A stretch of 8,756 nt of DNA, taken from NCBI GenBank assembly GCA_023430945.1, contig JAEYYE010000249.1:1-8756 (forward strand), in the 5' to 3' direction. Position 1 is the first letter of the stretch, and the number at the start of each line of letters is the position of its first letter. Below the pieces are notes generated by a model. It was not told where the DNA came from. It searched no databases and saw only the letters and a program-made list of their open reading frames with translations. Of the stretch, positions 1 through 5,190 are shown piece by piece. The position numbers were made by a program, and so were the translations under genes. This DNA comes from Bacteroidota bacterium (GTDB lineage Bacteria > Bacteroidota > Bacteroidia > Flavobacteriales_F > PHOS-HE28).

Positions 1-407
1 ACCTTGCGCGGCACAAAACGCTGAATTGCCTGTACTATGTGCTCGCCTCCATCTGGAGCCAGCAGCGCGGGCTGGATGACTGCCTGTTGCAGAACGATCG
101 CGGCAACATCATCGAAAGCAGTTGCGGCAACCTGTTCATCGTGAGCAACGGTGTGCTGTACACCCCATCGCTTTCCGATGGTTGTGTCGGTGGCGTAATG
201 CGTGCGCAGGTGATCAACCTCGCGCTGGCGAACGGCATCAAAGTGTATGAATGTTCCTTGAATCCACAGAACCTTCTCGCTGCCGATGAGCTCTTCATCA
301 CCAATGCGGTGAAAGGGATCCAGTGGGCGAGCACTTACAGAACGAAGCGCTACCAGCACAAGCTTTCCGCCACGCTGGTGGATCTGTTGGTGAAGGCCAC
401 CGCTTAG
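1..407 (+). CDS. Class IV PLP aminotransferase, PabC-like (C-terminal part, 5' truncated by window)
   Basis: The open frame enters from the left edge (first full codon at base 3) and ends with TAG at 405-407, leaving 134 visible residues, roughly the C-terminal half of a family usually near 275 aa. The visible start carries HKTLN followed by a long helix. In D-amino acid transaminase and 4-amino-4-deoxychorismate lyase the matching K-x-L-N lysine binds PLP, so the codon at 15-17 is the likely catalytic lysine. Further on come the class IV signature ESSCGNLFIV and the ADELFITNAVKGI segment typical of the fold's C-terminal domain. Aminodeoxychorismate lyase (PabC, p-aminobenzoate for folate) is the likeliest role, but a D-amino acid or branched-chain transaminase cannot be excluded because the substrate-specific N-terminal part is missing. 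It converges on the yqgE-like gene with overlapping stop codons and no terminator between them. Confidence 0.88.
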   Translation, partial: LARHKTLNCLYYVLASIWSQQRGLDDCLLQNDRGNIIESSCGNLFIVSNGVLYTPSLSDGCVGGVMRAQVINLALANGIKVYECSLNPQNLLAADELFITNAVKGIQWASTYRTKRYQHKLSATLVDLLVKATA

Positions 408-991
408 TTGAGCGAAGGATCCTCCGGGAAGTTGGAGAGCGGGGCGAATTCCCTGCCCATGGATCGGAGCGTTTCACCCCACAGATCGCGGCTGCGTGTG
501 TTCATGATCCGCTTCTTGTCCGCAGGAGTGATCAGCCAGCTTTTCTCCTCCACCTCCTTCTCGAGTTGTTCAGCGCCCCAACCGGAATAGCCCACGAAGA
601 AGCGCACATGCCGTGAAAGTTTCGGATCGGTGGTGAGGATCGCACGAAGCTGATCGTACTCGCCGCCCATATATACACCATCCACGATCTCGTGGCTTCC
701 CTCGATGTGTGGGCCGAGCGTGTGCAGGTAATACAGATCGCCGCTCTGCACGGGTCCGCCAATGCTCACCTTCGATCCGATCGGCGGAAGATTGTCCACC
801 AGATCGCTCACGTTCATTTCCATATGCCGGTTCAGCACAAAGCCGAACGATCCCTCATCGTTGTGATCACAGAGCAACACCACGGTGCGGCGGAAGTACG
901 GATCGGGCAGATAGGGACCGCTCACGAGCAGCCTTCCGCGTGCGGGCCTGTACCGGTTCTCGGGGTCAAGATCAAGGATATCCCTTCTCAT
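404..991 (-). CDS. YqgE/AlgH family protein (UPF0301)
   Basis: A 195-residue protein, close to the usual 185-190 aa of the YqgE/AlgH family. Supporting motifs in order: GRLLVSGPYL near the N-terminus, RRTVVLLCDHNDEGSFGFVLNR around residues 35-54, a GGPV turn, and FVGYSGWGAEQLEKE followed by W-L near the C-terminus. All are hallmarks of this single-domain fold. The biochemical role is unsettled; AlgH has been linked to alginate regulation in Pseudomonas, which does not transfer safely here. I chose ATG at 989-991 because homology begins right after it. The frame stays open 54 codons further up, to 1153, but that stretch does not look like the family and would run into the pdxH promoter region. 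A loose promoter-like string (TTACTATTTTG) lies a few bases upstream of the chosen ATG. The stop shares bases with the TAG of the convergent aminotransferase gene. Confidence 0.9.
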   Translation of the reverse strand: MRRDILDLDPENRYRPARGRLLVSGPYLPDPYFRRTVVLLCDHNDEGSFGFVLNRHMEMNVSDLVDNLPPIGSKVSIGGPVQSGDLYYLHTLGPHIEGSHEIVDGVYMGGEYDQLRAILTTDPKLSRHVRFFVGYSGWGAEQLEKEVEEKSWLITPADKKRIMNTRSRDLWGETLRSMGREFAPLSNFPEDPSLN

Positions 992-1157
992 ACGGAGATC
1001 AAAATAGTAAGGATGATCGGGCTTGTGCAAGAGACGTACCGCAGGTGCCTTGATCCACGCGAACTTCCATCGATTACCGATCCGTGGACTTGACAGGTCG
1101 CGATCGGCGACAGTGGGTGCGGTGGGAATAACTTCGCTGCCGCATTCAGCCACTTCG

Positions 1158-1805
1158 ATGAGCTACGACAGACACATCCATCACCGCATCGATTACACCA
1201 AACTGAAACTGATCGAGGAGGAGGTGCCCACCGATCCGATGGAACTGTTCGCGGAATGGTTGCGCATGGCCGAAGAGGACCAGGTGGAGGAACCGCACGC
1301 CATGACATTGTCCACCGCCGGGAGCATCACGATCAGCAGCCGTGTGGTGCTTTTGCGCGCGTTCGATCAGGAAGGATTCGTTTTCTACACCAACTACAAC
1401 AGCCGCAAGGCGATGGACCTTGAACGCGATCCGCGCGCAGCGCTCTGCTTCTTCTGGAGCGCGCACGAGCGCCAGGTGCGTGTGGAGGGAAGGGCGGAGA
1501 AGATCGGTGCGGAGGAGTCGGACCGGTACTTCAATTCACGGCCGCGTGAGAGCAGGATCGGTGCATGGAGCAGTGATCAGAGCCGCATGGTGCGCGATCG
1601 ATCGCAGTTGGAGGAACGGTACAGGCGCTGGGTGGATCGCTTCGCGGATCTGGAGGAGATCCCGCGGCCGCTGCATTGGGGCGGCTATCGGATCAAGCCG
1701 GTGCGCATCGAATTCTGGCAGGGCCGTGCGAGCCGCATGCACGATCGCATCGCGTACGAGAAGATGAACGACGATGGTTGGGAGATGATGCGGTTGCAAC
1801 CATGA
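1158..1805 (+). CDS. pdxH: Pyridoxamine/pyridoxine 5'-phosphate oxidase
   Basis: PdxH (EC 1.4.3.5) is a cytosolic FMN enzyme that oxidises pyridoxine or pyridoxamine 5'-phosphate to PLP, the last step of B6 synthesis and salvage. The 215-aa product matches the family along its whole length. SRVVLLRAF (61-69) and FYTNYNSRK (76-84) contribute to FMN and phosphate binding. ERQVRVEG (104-111), SRPRESRIGAW (127-137) and HWGGYRIKPVRIEFWQGR (173-190) follow. The HDR (195-197) near the C-terminus binds substrate, and the chain ends RLQP, very like the RLAP end of E. coli PdxH. ATG at 1158 is chosen because the reading frame upstream has no family similarity. No clear Shine-Dalgarno is seen. A weak -7-like TAACTTCG sits at 1129-1136. 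The gene is back to back with the yqgE-like gene and ends at a strong terminator. Its product is the cofactor of the two aminotransferases in the window. Confidence 0.97.
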   Translation: MSYDRHIHHRIDYTKLKLIEEEVPTDPMELFAEWLRMAEEDQVEEPHAMTLSTAGSITISSRVVLLRAFDQEGFVFYTNYNSRKAMDLERDPRAALCFFWSAHERQVRVEGRAEKIGAEESDRYFNSRPRESRIGAWSSDQSRMVRDRSQLEERYRRWVDRFADLEEIPRPLHWGGYRIKPVRIEFWQGRASRMHDRIAYEKMNDDGWEMMRLQP

Positions 1806-1828
1806 TCATGCACCGCATGGAACGCAGA

Positions 1829-1852
1829 AGACCCCCCGGAACCGGGGGGTCT
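1829..1852. terminator. Bidirectional rho-independent terminator between pdxH and the H1-like gene
   Basis: Perfect 11-bp inverted repeat: AGACCCCCCGG at 1829-1839 pairs with CCGGGGGGTCT at 1842-1852, with two bases at the apex. A short TTTA follows on the plus strand. It lies 24 bp after the pdxH stop and 22 bp after the stop of the convergent H1-like gene, so it can serve both. The very GC-rich stem compensates for the short U-tracts. Confidence 0.88.
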
Positions 1853-1873
1853 TTAGCTTCTGTACTTCCAGGA

Positions 1874-2128
1874 TCACTTCTTGCTGGAAGAGGACTTCTT
1901 CGCAGCGGCCTTCTTCGGAGCAGCGCTCTTCTTTGCAGCGGCCTTCTTTGGCGAAGCGCTCTTCTTGGCGGCAGCCTTCTTCGGCGCGGCCTTCTTTGCG
2001 GTGGACGATTTCTTGGCAGTCGCCTTCTTCGCAGCAGCTACTTTGGTCGCCCGTTTTGCGGGTCGGCTTTTGCCGGTGCTGCCAGCAGTACGCTTGCCTT
2101 TCTTCGTCTTCATGTCACCTTTTCCCAT
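1874..2128 (-). CDS. Small Lys/Ala-rich histone H1-like DNA-binding protein
   Basis: An 84-residue, extremely basic, low-complexity protein. Residues 1-31 are rich in Lys, Arg, Gly, Ser and Thr. From about 32 to the end the chain is made of AAAKK, SAAPKK and SASPKK units, in part as an 11-residue repeat. This composition is like the C-terminal tail of histone H1 and the bacterial H1-like proteins (Chlamydia Hc1/Hc2, AlgP-type tails), which bind DNA non-specifically and compact the nucleoid. No globular domain, signal peptide or membrane segment is visible. ATG at 2128 is preferred because it is preceded by an A-rich leader (CATAAAA) and a close -7 box. A second in-frame ATG at 2111-2113 follows GGGAAAAGGTGAC and is possible, giving 79 aa. 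It is one of two nucleoid-type proteins here, the other being HU. Its function is inferred from composition only. Confidence 0.82.
   Translation of the reverse strand: MGKGDMKTKKGKRTAGSTGKSRPAKRATKVAAAKKATAKKSSTAKKAAPKKAAAKKSASPKKAAAKKSAAPKKAAAKKSSSSKK
1896..1991 (-). repeat. Tandem coding repeat (~33 nt, three copies) in the H1-like gene
   Basis: Two 33-nt units lie at 1896-1928 and 1929-1961, differing at a few bases. A diverged 30-nt third copy is at 1962-1991. Each unit encodes about one KK-S-A-x-P-KK-AAA block. The array stays in frame, so copy-number changes would lengthen or shorten the basic tail without breaking the gene. Confidence 0.8.
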
Positions 2129-2153
2129 TTTTATGGAGTGTTAAGGGTTTGGT

Positions 2154-2161
2154 CAAAAGTA
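2154..2161 (-). promoter_or_regulatory. Bacteroidota-type -7 box of the H1-like gene
   Basis: On the minus strand this reads TACTTTTG, an exact match to the Bacteroidota -7 consensus TAnnTTTG. It lies 25 bp upstream of the ATG at 2128, giving a leader of about 20 nt. I see no good TTG at the expected -33 spacing, so the promoter is only half supported. Confidence 0.6.
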
Positions 2162-2415
2162 TCTGGCGCTCAATACGCGGATCACTCCCCGAATGTTGCA
2201 CTTGCGAACGCGTTCGTGTTAAGAACCATCGCCGCTATCGATCGATCGATCACCACCGATCGTCCAATTCATCAGTATCTGCGCGGGTTCCAGAATGCGG
2301 ATCGAAGTTCGGCGGATCGTTCGGTCATACCATCGCGCAGTCCCGATCGGCGATCACCTGCTCCGGTAGGGATGAGTACGACACGCCGTGTCGGAGTGAA
2401 CTGATCTGGATCGCA
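2162..2415. other. Intergenic spacer between the H1-like gene and trmH
   Basis: No convincing gene is seen on either strand. The spacer holds a perfect 12-bp palindrome at 2205-2216 (CGAACGCGTTCG), a self-complementary ATCG tandem run at 2237-2250, and a 6-bp stem with 3-nt loop at 2379-2393 (CGACAC/GTGTCG). The last lies 23 bp past the trmH stop and might act as a weak terminator, but it has no T-tract. Confidence 0.5.
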
Positions 2416-3075
2416 TCACGCTCCGCCGGCCTTGATGCGGGCTTCGATCCGATCGGCGTCCTGCACCACTTTCCTCACCCACTGCAACTTCAATGCGAGC
2501 TGTTCCTCTTCGCTCAACCAGGCATCGACGCTTGCCGATCGCAACCGCTGCATCACCGTATAGAGAACGATCGCAGCGGAGGCCGATATGTTGAAACTCT
2601 CGGTGAAGCCGTACATGGGAATGCTCATGTGCTCATCCGCGGCATCCATCAACGCATCGCTCAGGCCGGTGAGTTCCGTACCGAAGCAAAAGGCGATCGG
2701 CGTGGAGAGATCGATCGAACCAGGTGTGATCCCTTTCGCACGCGGCGATGTGGCCACGATCCGGTAGCCCTTCTCACGCAACGATGCCACGCATTGCATG
2801 GTGCTGGTGTACCGGTGCAGGTCCACCCATTTGGATGAACCGAGCGTTACGCCGCGATCGAGCTGGTACTTGTTGCGATCCTCGATCACATGGATGTGCT
2901 GCACGCCCACCAGATCGGCTGTGCGCACCACGGCGCTCGCGTTCTGCGACTGGTAGATGTCCTCGAGCACCACCGTTACATGCCGTGTGCGCAAAGGCGC
3001 GAGCTTTTCGAAGAGCGAGCGTTTGTTCTCTGTGATGAACGCACAGAATCGATCGTACAATTGCTGATCGGTCAT
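2416..3075 (-). CDS. trmH: TrmH-like tRNA (Gm18) 2'-O-methyltransferase, SPOUT/SpoU family
   Basis: The 219-aa product has all three SpoU motifs. Motif 1 has NASAVVRTAD (45-54), with the invariant Asn45 and Arg51. Motif 2 is FCFGTELTGLS (129-139). Motif 3 is IPMYGFTESFNISASAAI (152-169), in which Ser160 and Asn162 match the conserved S-x-N of E. coli TrmH. These form the trefoil-knot SAM site. The basic, Trp-containing tail after about 185 resembles TrmH's C-terminal extension, which favours TrmH over the rRNA enzyme RlmB. The likely reaction is 2'-O-methylation of G18 in the D-loop of tRNA, but the substrate is inferred. ATG at 3073-3075 is chosen because the family sequence starts right after it. 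The frame stays open to 3144 but would then be read out of the HU terminator hairpin. No independent consensus promoter is clear; a TTCTTTTG -7-like string lies in the terminator tail just upstream. Confidence 0.9.
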   Translation of the reverse strand: MTDQQLYDRFCAFITENKRSLFEKLAPLRTRHVTVVLEDIYQSQNASAVVRTADLVGVQHIHVIEDRNKYQLDRGVTLGSSKWVDLHRYTSTMQCVASLREKGYRIVATSPRAKGITPGSIDLSTPIAFCFGTELTGLSDALMDAADEHMSIPMYGFTESFNISASAAIVLYTVMQRLRSASVDAWLSEEEQLALKLQWVRKVVQDADRIEARIKAGGA

Positions 3076-3097
3076 TGGGCTGTTGTTCCGGGCGGGT

Positions 3098-3105
3098 ACA
3101 AAAGA
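3098..3105 (-). promoter_or_regulatory. Possible -7 box for trmH within the HU terminator tail
   Basis: The minus strand reads TTCTTTTG, one mismatch from TAnnTTTG, 22 bp upstream of the trmH ATG. Any -33 element would fall inside the HU terminator stem. This is the only candidate I see for trmH transcription other than read-through, so it is recorded at low confidence. Confidence 0.3.
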
Positions 3106-3131
3106 AAGTCCCCCGCCGTGGCGGGGGACTT
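3099..3131 (-). terminator. Rho-independent terminator of the HU gene
   Basis: A perfect 12-bp inverted repeat, AAGTCCCCCGCC at 3106-3117 against GGCGGGGGACTT at 3120-3131, with a 2-base apex. On the minus strand it is followed by TCTTTTG. It begins 23 bp after the HU stop codon and separates HU from trmH. Confidence 0.93.
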
Positions 3132-3154
3132 CCGGTTCCAACAAGAAGCGGATC

Positions 3155-3433
3155 TTACTTCACTTTCGAGGAAAGATCGGCACCTGCCTTGAACTTCACC
3201 ACCTTCTTGGCAGCGATCTTGATCTCTTTGCCCGTTTGCGGGTTGCGGCCTTTGCGGGCAGCGCGCTTGGTGATGGAGAAGGTCCCGAAGCCTACGAGAG
3301 CAACGCGCTCGCCTTTCTTCAGCGCCTTGGTGGTGCTACTCACGAAAGCATCGAGAGCACGCTTTGCATCCGCCTTCGAGATCTTCGCTTCTGCTGCGAT
3401 GTTCTCGATCAATTCAGCCTTGTTCAAGCCCAT
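3155..3433 (-). CDS. HU family DNA-binding protein
   Basis: HU is a small dimeric nucleoid protein that binds and bends DNA with little sequence preference and helps replication, repair and recombination. The 92-aa product starts MGLNKAELIE, two residues longer than the classical MNKAELI start. It keeps the dimerising helices (to about 40), the GFGTFSITKRAARKGRNP signature (48-65) with the intercalating proline of the DNA-binding arm, and a Lys-rich end. The length is typical. It lies downstream of fmt on the same strand but has its own near-perfect promoter and a strong terminator, so it is probably transcribed alone and highly. An IHF subunit is less likely given the HU-like arm sequence and the absence of a partner gene nearby. 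Confidence 0.96.
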   Translation of the reverse strand: MGLNKAELIENIAAEAKISKADAKRALDAFVSSTTKALKKGERVALVGFGTFSITKRAARKGRNPQTGKEIKIAAKKVVKFKAGADLSSKVK

Positions 3434-3474
3434 GTTGGTAAAGTTTGAGTTGGTTGGTTTAGTGAACTCTTGAG

Positions 3475-3504
3475 CAAATGTATCCGAGTGGCCTTTACTG
3501 TCAA
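3475..3504 (-). promoter_or_regulatory. Consensus Bacteroidota promoter of the HU gene
   Basis: On the minus strand TTG (3502-3504) is followed, after exactly 19 bases, by TACATTTG (3475-3482). This matches the Bacteroidota primary sigma-factor pattern TTG-N19-TAnnTTTG in every defined base. Transcription would start near 3469, leaving a leader of about 35 nt before the ATG at 3433. Confidence 0.85.
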
Positions 3505-3513
3505 GGGTTTCCG

Positions 3514-3547
3514 GGCCAATGCTATGAAAATGTTGAAAACATTGGCC
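3514..3547. repeat. Inverted repeat upstream of the HU promoter
   Basis: GGCCAATG at 3514-3521 pairs with CATTGGCC at 3540-3547. The 18-base loop contains part of a nested small hairpin (AATGTT/AACATT). The element starts 9 bp upstream of the HU -33 box and lies about 100 bp past the fmt stop. On the minus strand no T-tract follows, so it is not a standard fmt terminator. TTTTG follows on the plus strand, where no gene precedes it. An operator or mRNA-end stabiliser is possible. Confidence 0.5.
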
Positions 3548-3646
3548 TTTTGTTGATAACCTCGCCGGAATCCCGCCCCCAGCAAGGCTTTCGGAACTGT
3601 CGGGCAGGCTGGATCGTTGTTGATCACTTGTTAGTAAGATGGACGC

Positions 3647-4600
3647 TCATTCGGCATGGATCGCATCTGGCGCGCGCATTCCCCGAAGGAATTCTACTGC
3701 GGCCATGCGACGTTTTCCTTCGGGCTGTACTTCGATCGCTTCAAGCATACCATCGTTGCAGGCGATCCACATACTTCCGTGTTCTATCCTCACAGAACCC
3801 GGCCGTTGATCGGATGGAGCACCGCCGATCCGCGAACGCAGGATCTTGAAATGCATCGATCCATCGTTCACAAGAAGTCTGCACCAGGCGCCGGGGTACG
3901 GGCTCATTCCGCGGATCAGATCATGCACTTCCCGCACGCTCCGATCCCAGTTTATCCGGCATGTGATGCTATCGATCTTCGGTGCGATCGGTGGTGGCGT
4001 GGTGTGCGGCCAGCTTTGTGGTCGTGGACGCAGCGTGCCATCGAAAAGTCCATTCACCGTTCTTACCATCAATTGCGATCCGGTGTGCATCATGCGATCA
4101 TGCAGTTCACCGGCGGTCTCTTCAGCGCCGATCGGCATTTCCTCCTGCAGCAGGATGTCGCCCGTATCGATCTCGTGCTGGATCCTGAAGGTGGTGACAC
4201 CCGTGGTCCGTTCACCATTGATGATCGCCCAGTTGATCGGTGCTGCGCCGCGGTAAGCGGGAAGGAGCGAGGCATGAAGGTTCACCGTGCCCAATGCTGG
4301 CTCGTTCCACACCACTTCGGGAAGCATGCGGAACGCCACGACCATATAAAGTGAAGCATCGATCCGATCGAGCTCTGCGATGAACGCCGGATCCTTCAGT
4401 TTTTCAGGTTGAAGGATCGGAAGGCCGAGTTGCGATGCGCGTTGCTTCACAGCGGACGACTGCAACTTCTTTCCACGTCCGGCAGGTCTGTCAGGCGCTG
4501 TGATCACCGCGGCCACATCCATGCCGGCATCGATCAGCGCATCGAGCGTGGCCACCGCGAATTCCGGCGTACCCATGAAGATGATCCTGCGTGTGCTCAT
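3647..4600 (-). CDS. fmt: Methionyl-tRNA formyltransferase
   Basis: Fmt (EC 2.1.2.9) formylates Met-tRNAfMet with 10-formyl-THF for translation initiation. The 317-aa product has the usual length and both domains. The N-terminal formyltransferase domain opens with RIIFMGTPEFA, then APDRPAGRGKKL (35-46). GTVNLHASLLPAYRGAAPIN (104-123) follows, with the catalytic Asn107 and His109. EIDTGDIL (143-150) supplies the catalytic Asp. A smaller C-terminal tRNA-binding domain follows from about 205 (ITCRINWDRS, MSPYPGAW). It is the last gene of the recQ-mpg-fmt operon: its ATG (4598-4600) overlaps the mpg TGA by 4 nt, suggesting coupled translation. The next gene, HU, restarts from its own promoter. 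Confidence 0.97.
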   Translation of the reverse strand: MSTRRIIFMGTPEFAVATLDALIDAGMDVAAVITAPDRPAGRGKKLQSSAVKQRASQLGLPILQPEKLKDPAFIAELDRIDASLYMVVAFRMLPEVVWNEPALGTVNLHASLLPAYRGAAPINWAIINGERTTGVTTFRIQHEIDTGDILLQEEMPIGAEETAGELHDRMMHTGSQLMVRTVNGLFDGTLRPRPQSWPHTTPPPIAPKIDSITCRINWDRSVREVHDLIRGMSPYPGAWCRLLVNDGSMHFKILRSRIGGAPSDQRPGSVRIEHGSMWIACNDGMLEAIEVQPEGKRRMAAVEFLRGMRAPDAIHAE

Positions 4601-5190
4601 GGGATCTTCAGTTGCGAAGGTCTTACAAGGAAACGGTATGGCAACAGCGCATCGGCACCGGCGTAGTCCACCCCGATCCGAGGACCTACGGTCACATCTT
4701 CATCCTTCACCTTTATACCATGGTCCTCAAGCCAGATCAGATCACCGCATAGATCCAATGCCGTGTGGATCGTTCGTATGCCCATCGCCTGCGTGAGCGT
4801 TCCCGGTCCGGCGGTGGTCGGTTTCGCGGGCGATCTTCTTTCTGCCATCACATCAAGGCCAACGATCGGATGGATCCCGCGCACGAGCACAGCATGCGGA
4901 ATGCCGGGCATGTTCGTAACGATGTTGAAGAGATGATGGATGCCGTAACAGAGATACACATACGAATAGCCGCCGATCCCGTACATCGGTGCATTGCGTG
5001 ACGTCCGTTTTCCACCGAAGGCGTGTGAAGCCCTGTCCTTCTCTCCGGCATATGCCTCCGTTTCGGTGATGATGCCTGCGGTAAGTTCGCCATCGATCAT
5101 GCTGTACAGCACCTTGCCGATCAATTGCCTGGCCACGCTCACCACATTCTCTTGCAGGTAGAGATCCCGTTCGATCTTCTTCAATGTCAT
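4597..5190 (-). CDS. mpg: 3-methyladenine DNA glycosylase, AAG/MPG family
   Basis: A 197-aa monofunctional glycosylase of the AAG/MPG fold, which excises 3-methyladenine, 7-methylguanine, hypoxanthine and related lesions to start base excision repair. Diagnostic segments: IITETEAYAGEKDRASHAFGG (40-60), where Glu45 matches the water-activating Glu125 of human AAG, Tyr47 matches Tyr127 and His56 matches His136. KRTSRNAPMY follows. YSYVYLCYGIHHLFNIVT (75-92) places Tyr82 at the position of the intercalating Tyr162. Late motifs AVLVRG and GPGTLTQAMGI are also typical. The start ATG (5188-5190) overlaps the recQ TGA by 4 nt, and its stop overlaps the fmt start in the same way. No frameshift or missing catalytic residue is seen. 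Confidence 0.95.
   Translation of the reverse strand: MTLKKIERDLYLQENVVSVARQLIGKVLYSMIDGELTAGIITETEAYAGEKDRASHAFGGKRTSRNAPMYGIGGYSYVYLCYGIHHLFNIVTNMPGIPHAVLVRGIHPIVGLDVMAERRSPAKPTTAGPGTLTQAMGIRTIHTALDLCGDLIWLEDHGIKVKDEDVTVGPRIGVDYAGADALLPYRFLVRPSQLKIP

Noticed and set aside
992..1153. A 54-codon N-terminal extension of the YqgE-like protein
   Set aside because: The frame is open, but the stretch has no family similarity, would make the protein well over the usual length, and would overlap the pdxH upstream region.
1896..1991. Short repeats as a CRISPR array
   Set aside because: The units are contiguous without unique spacers and encode an in-frame Lys/Ala protein repeat.
1676..2838. Two long plus-strand frames across the H1-like gene, the spacer and trmH
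   Set aside because: They span a terminator and run antisense to well-supported genes; the Leu/Phe/Ala-rich stretch at 1881-2144 is only the complement of the Lys/Ala repeats and not a membrane protein.
3076..3144. An upstream start for TrmH
   Set aside because: It would be translated from the HU terminator hairpin; family similarity begins at the ATG at 3075.
3551..3560. A DnaA-box-like TTATCAACA (minus strand), and a TTATCCACC near 8626-8634
   Set aside because: Single near-matches far apart, with no cluster, AT-rich unwinding region or dnaA/dnaN gene nearby; no support for an origin.
3424..3627. A 67-codon minus-strand frame upstream of HU
   Set aside because: It covers the HU promoter and the inverted repeat and has no recognisable protein features.
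3656..4354. A 232-codon plus-strand frame antisense to fmt
   Set aside because: A shadow frame of a high-GC gene with no recognisable motif; fmt matches its family throughout.
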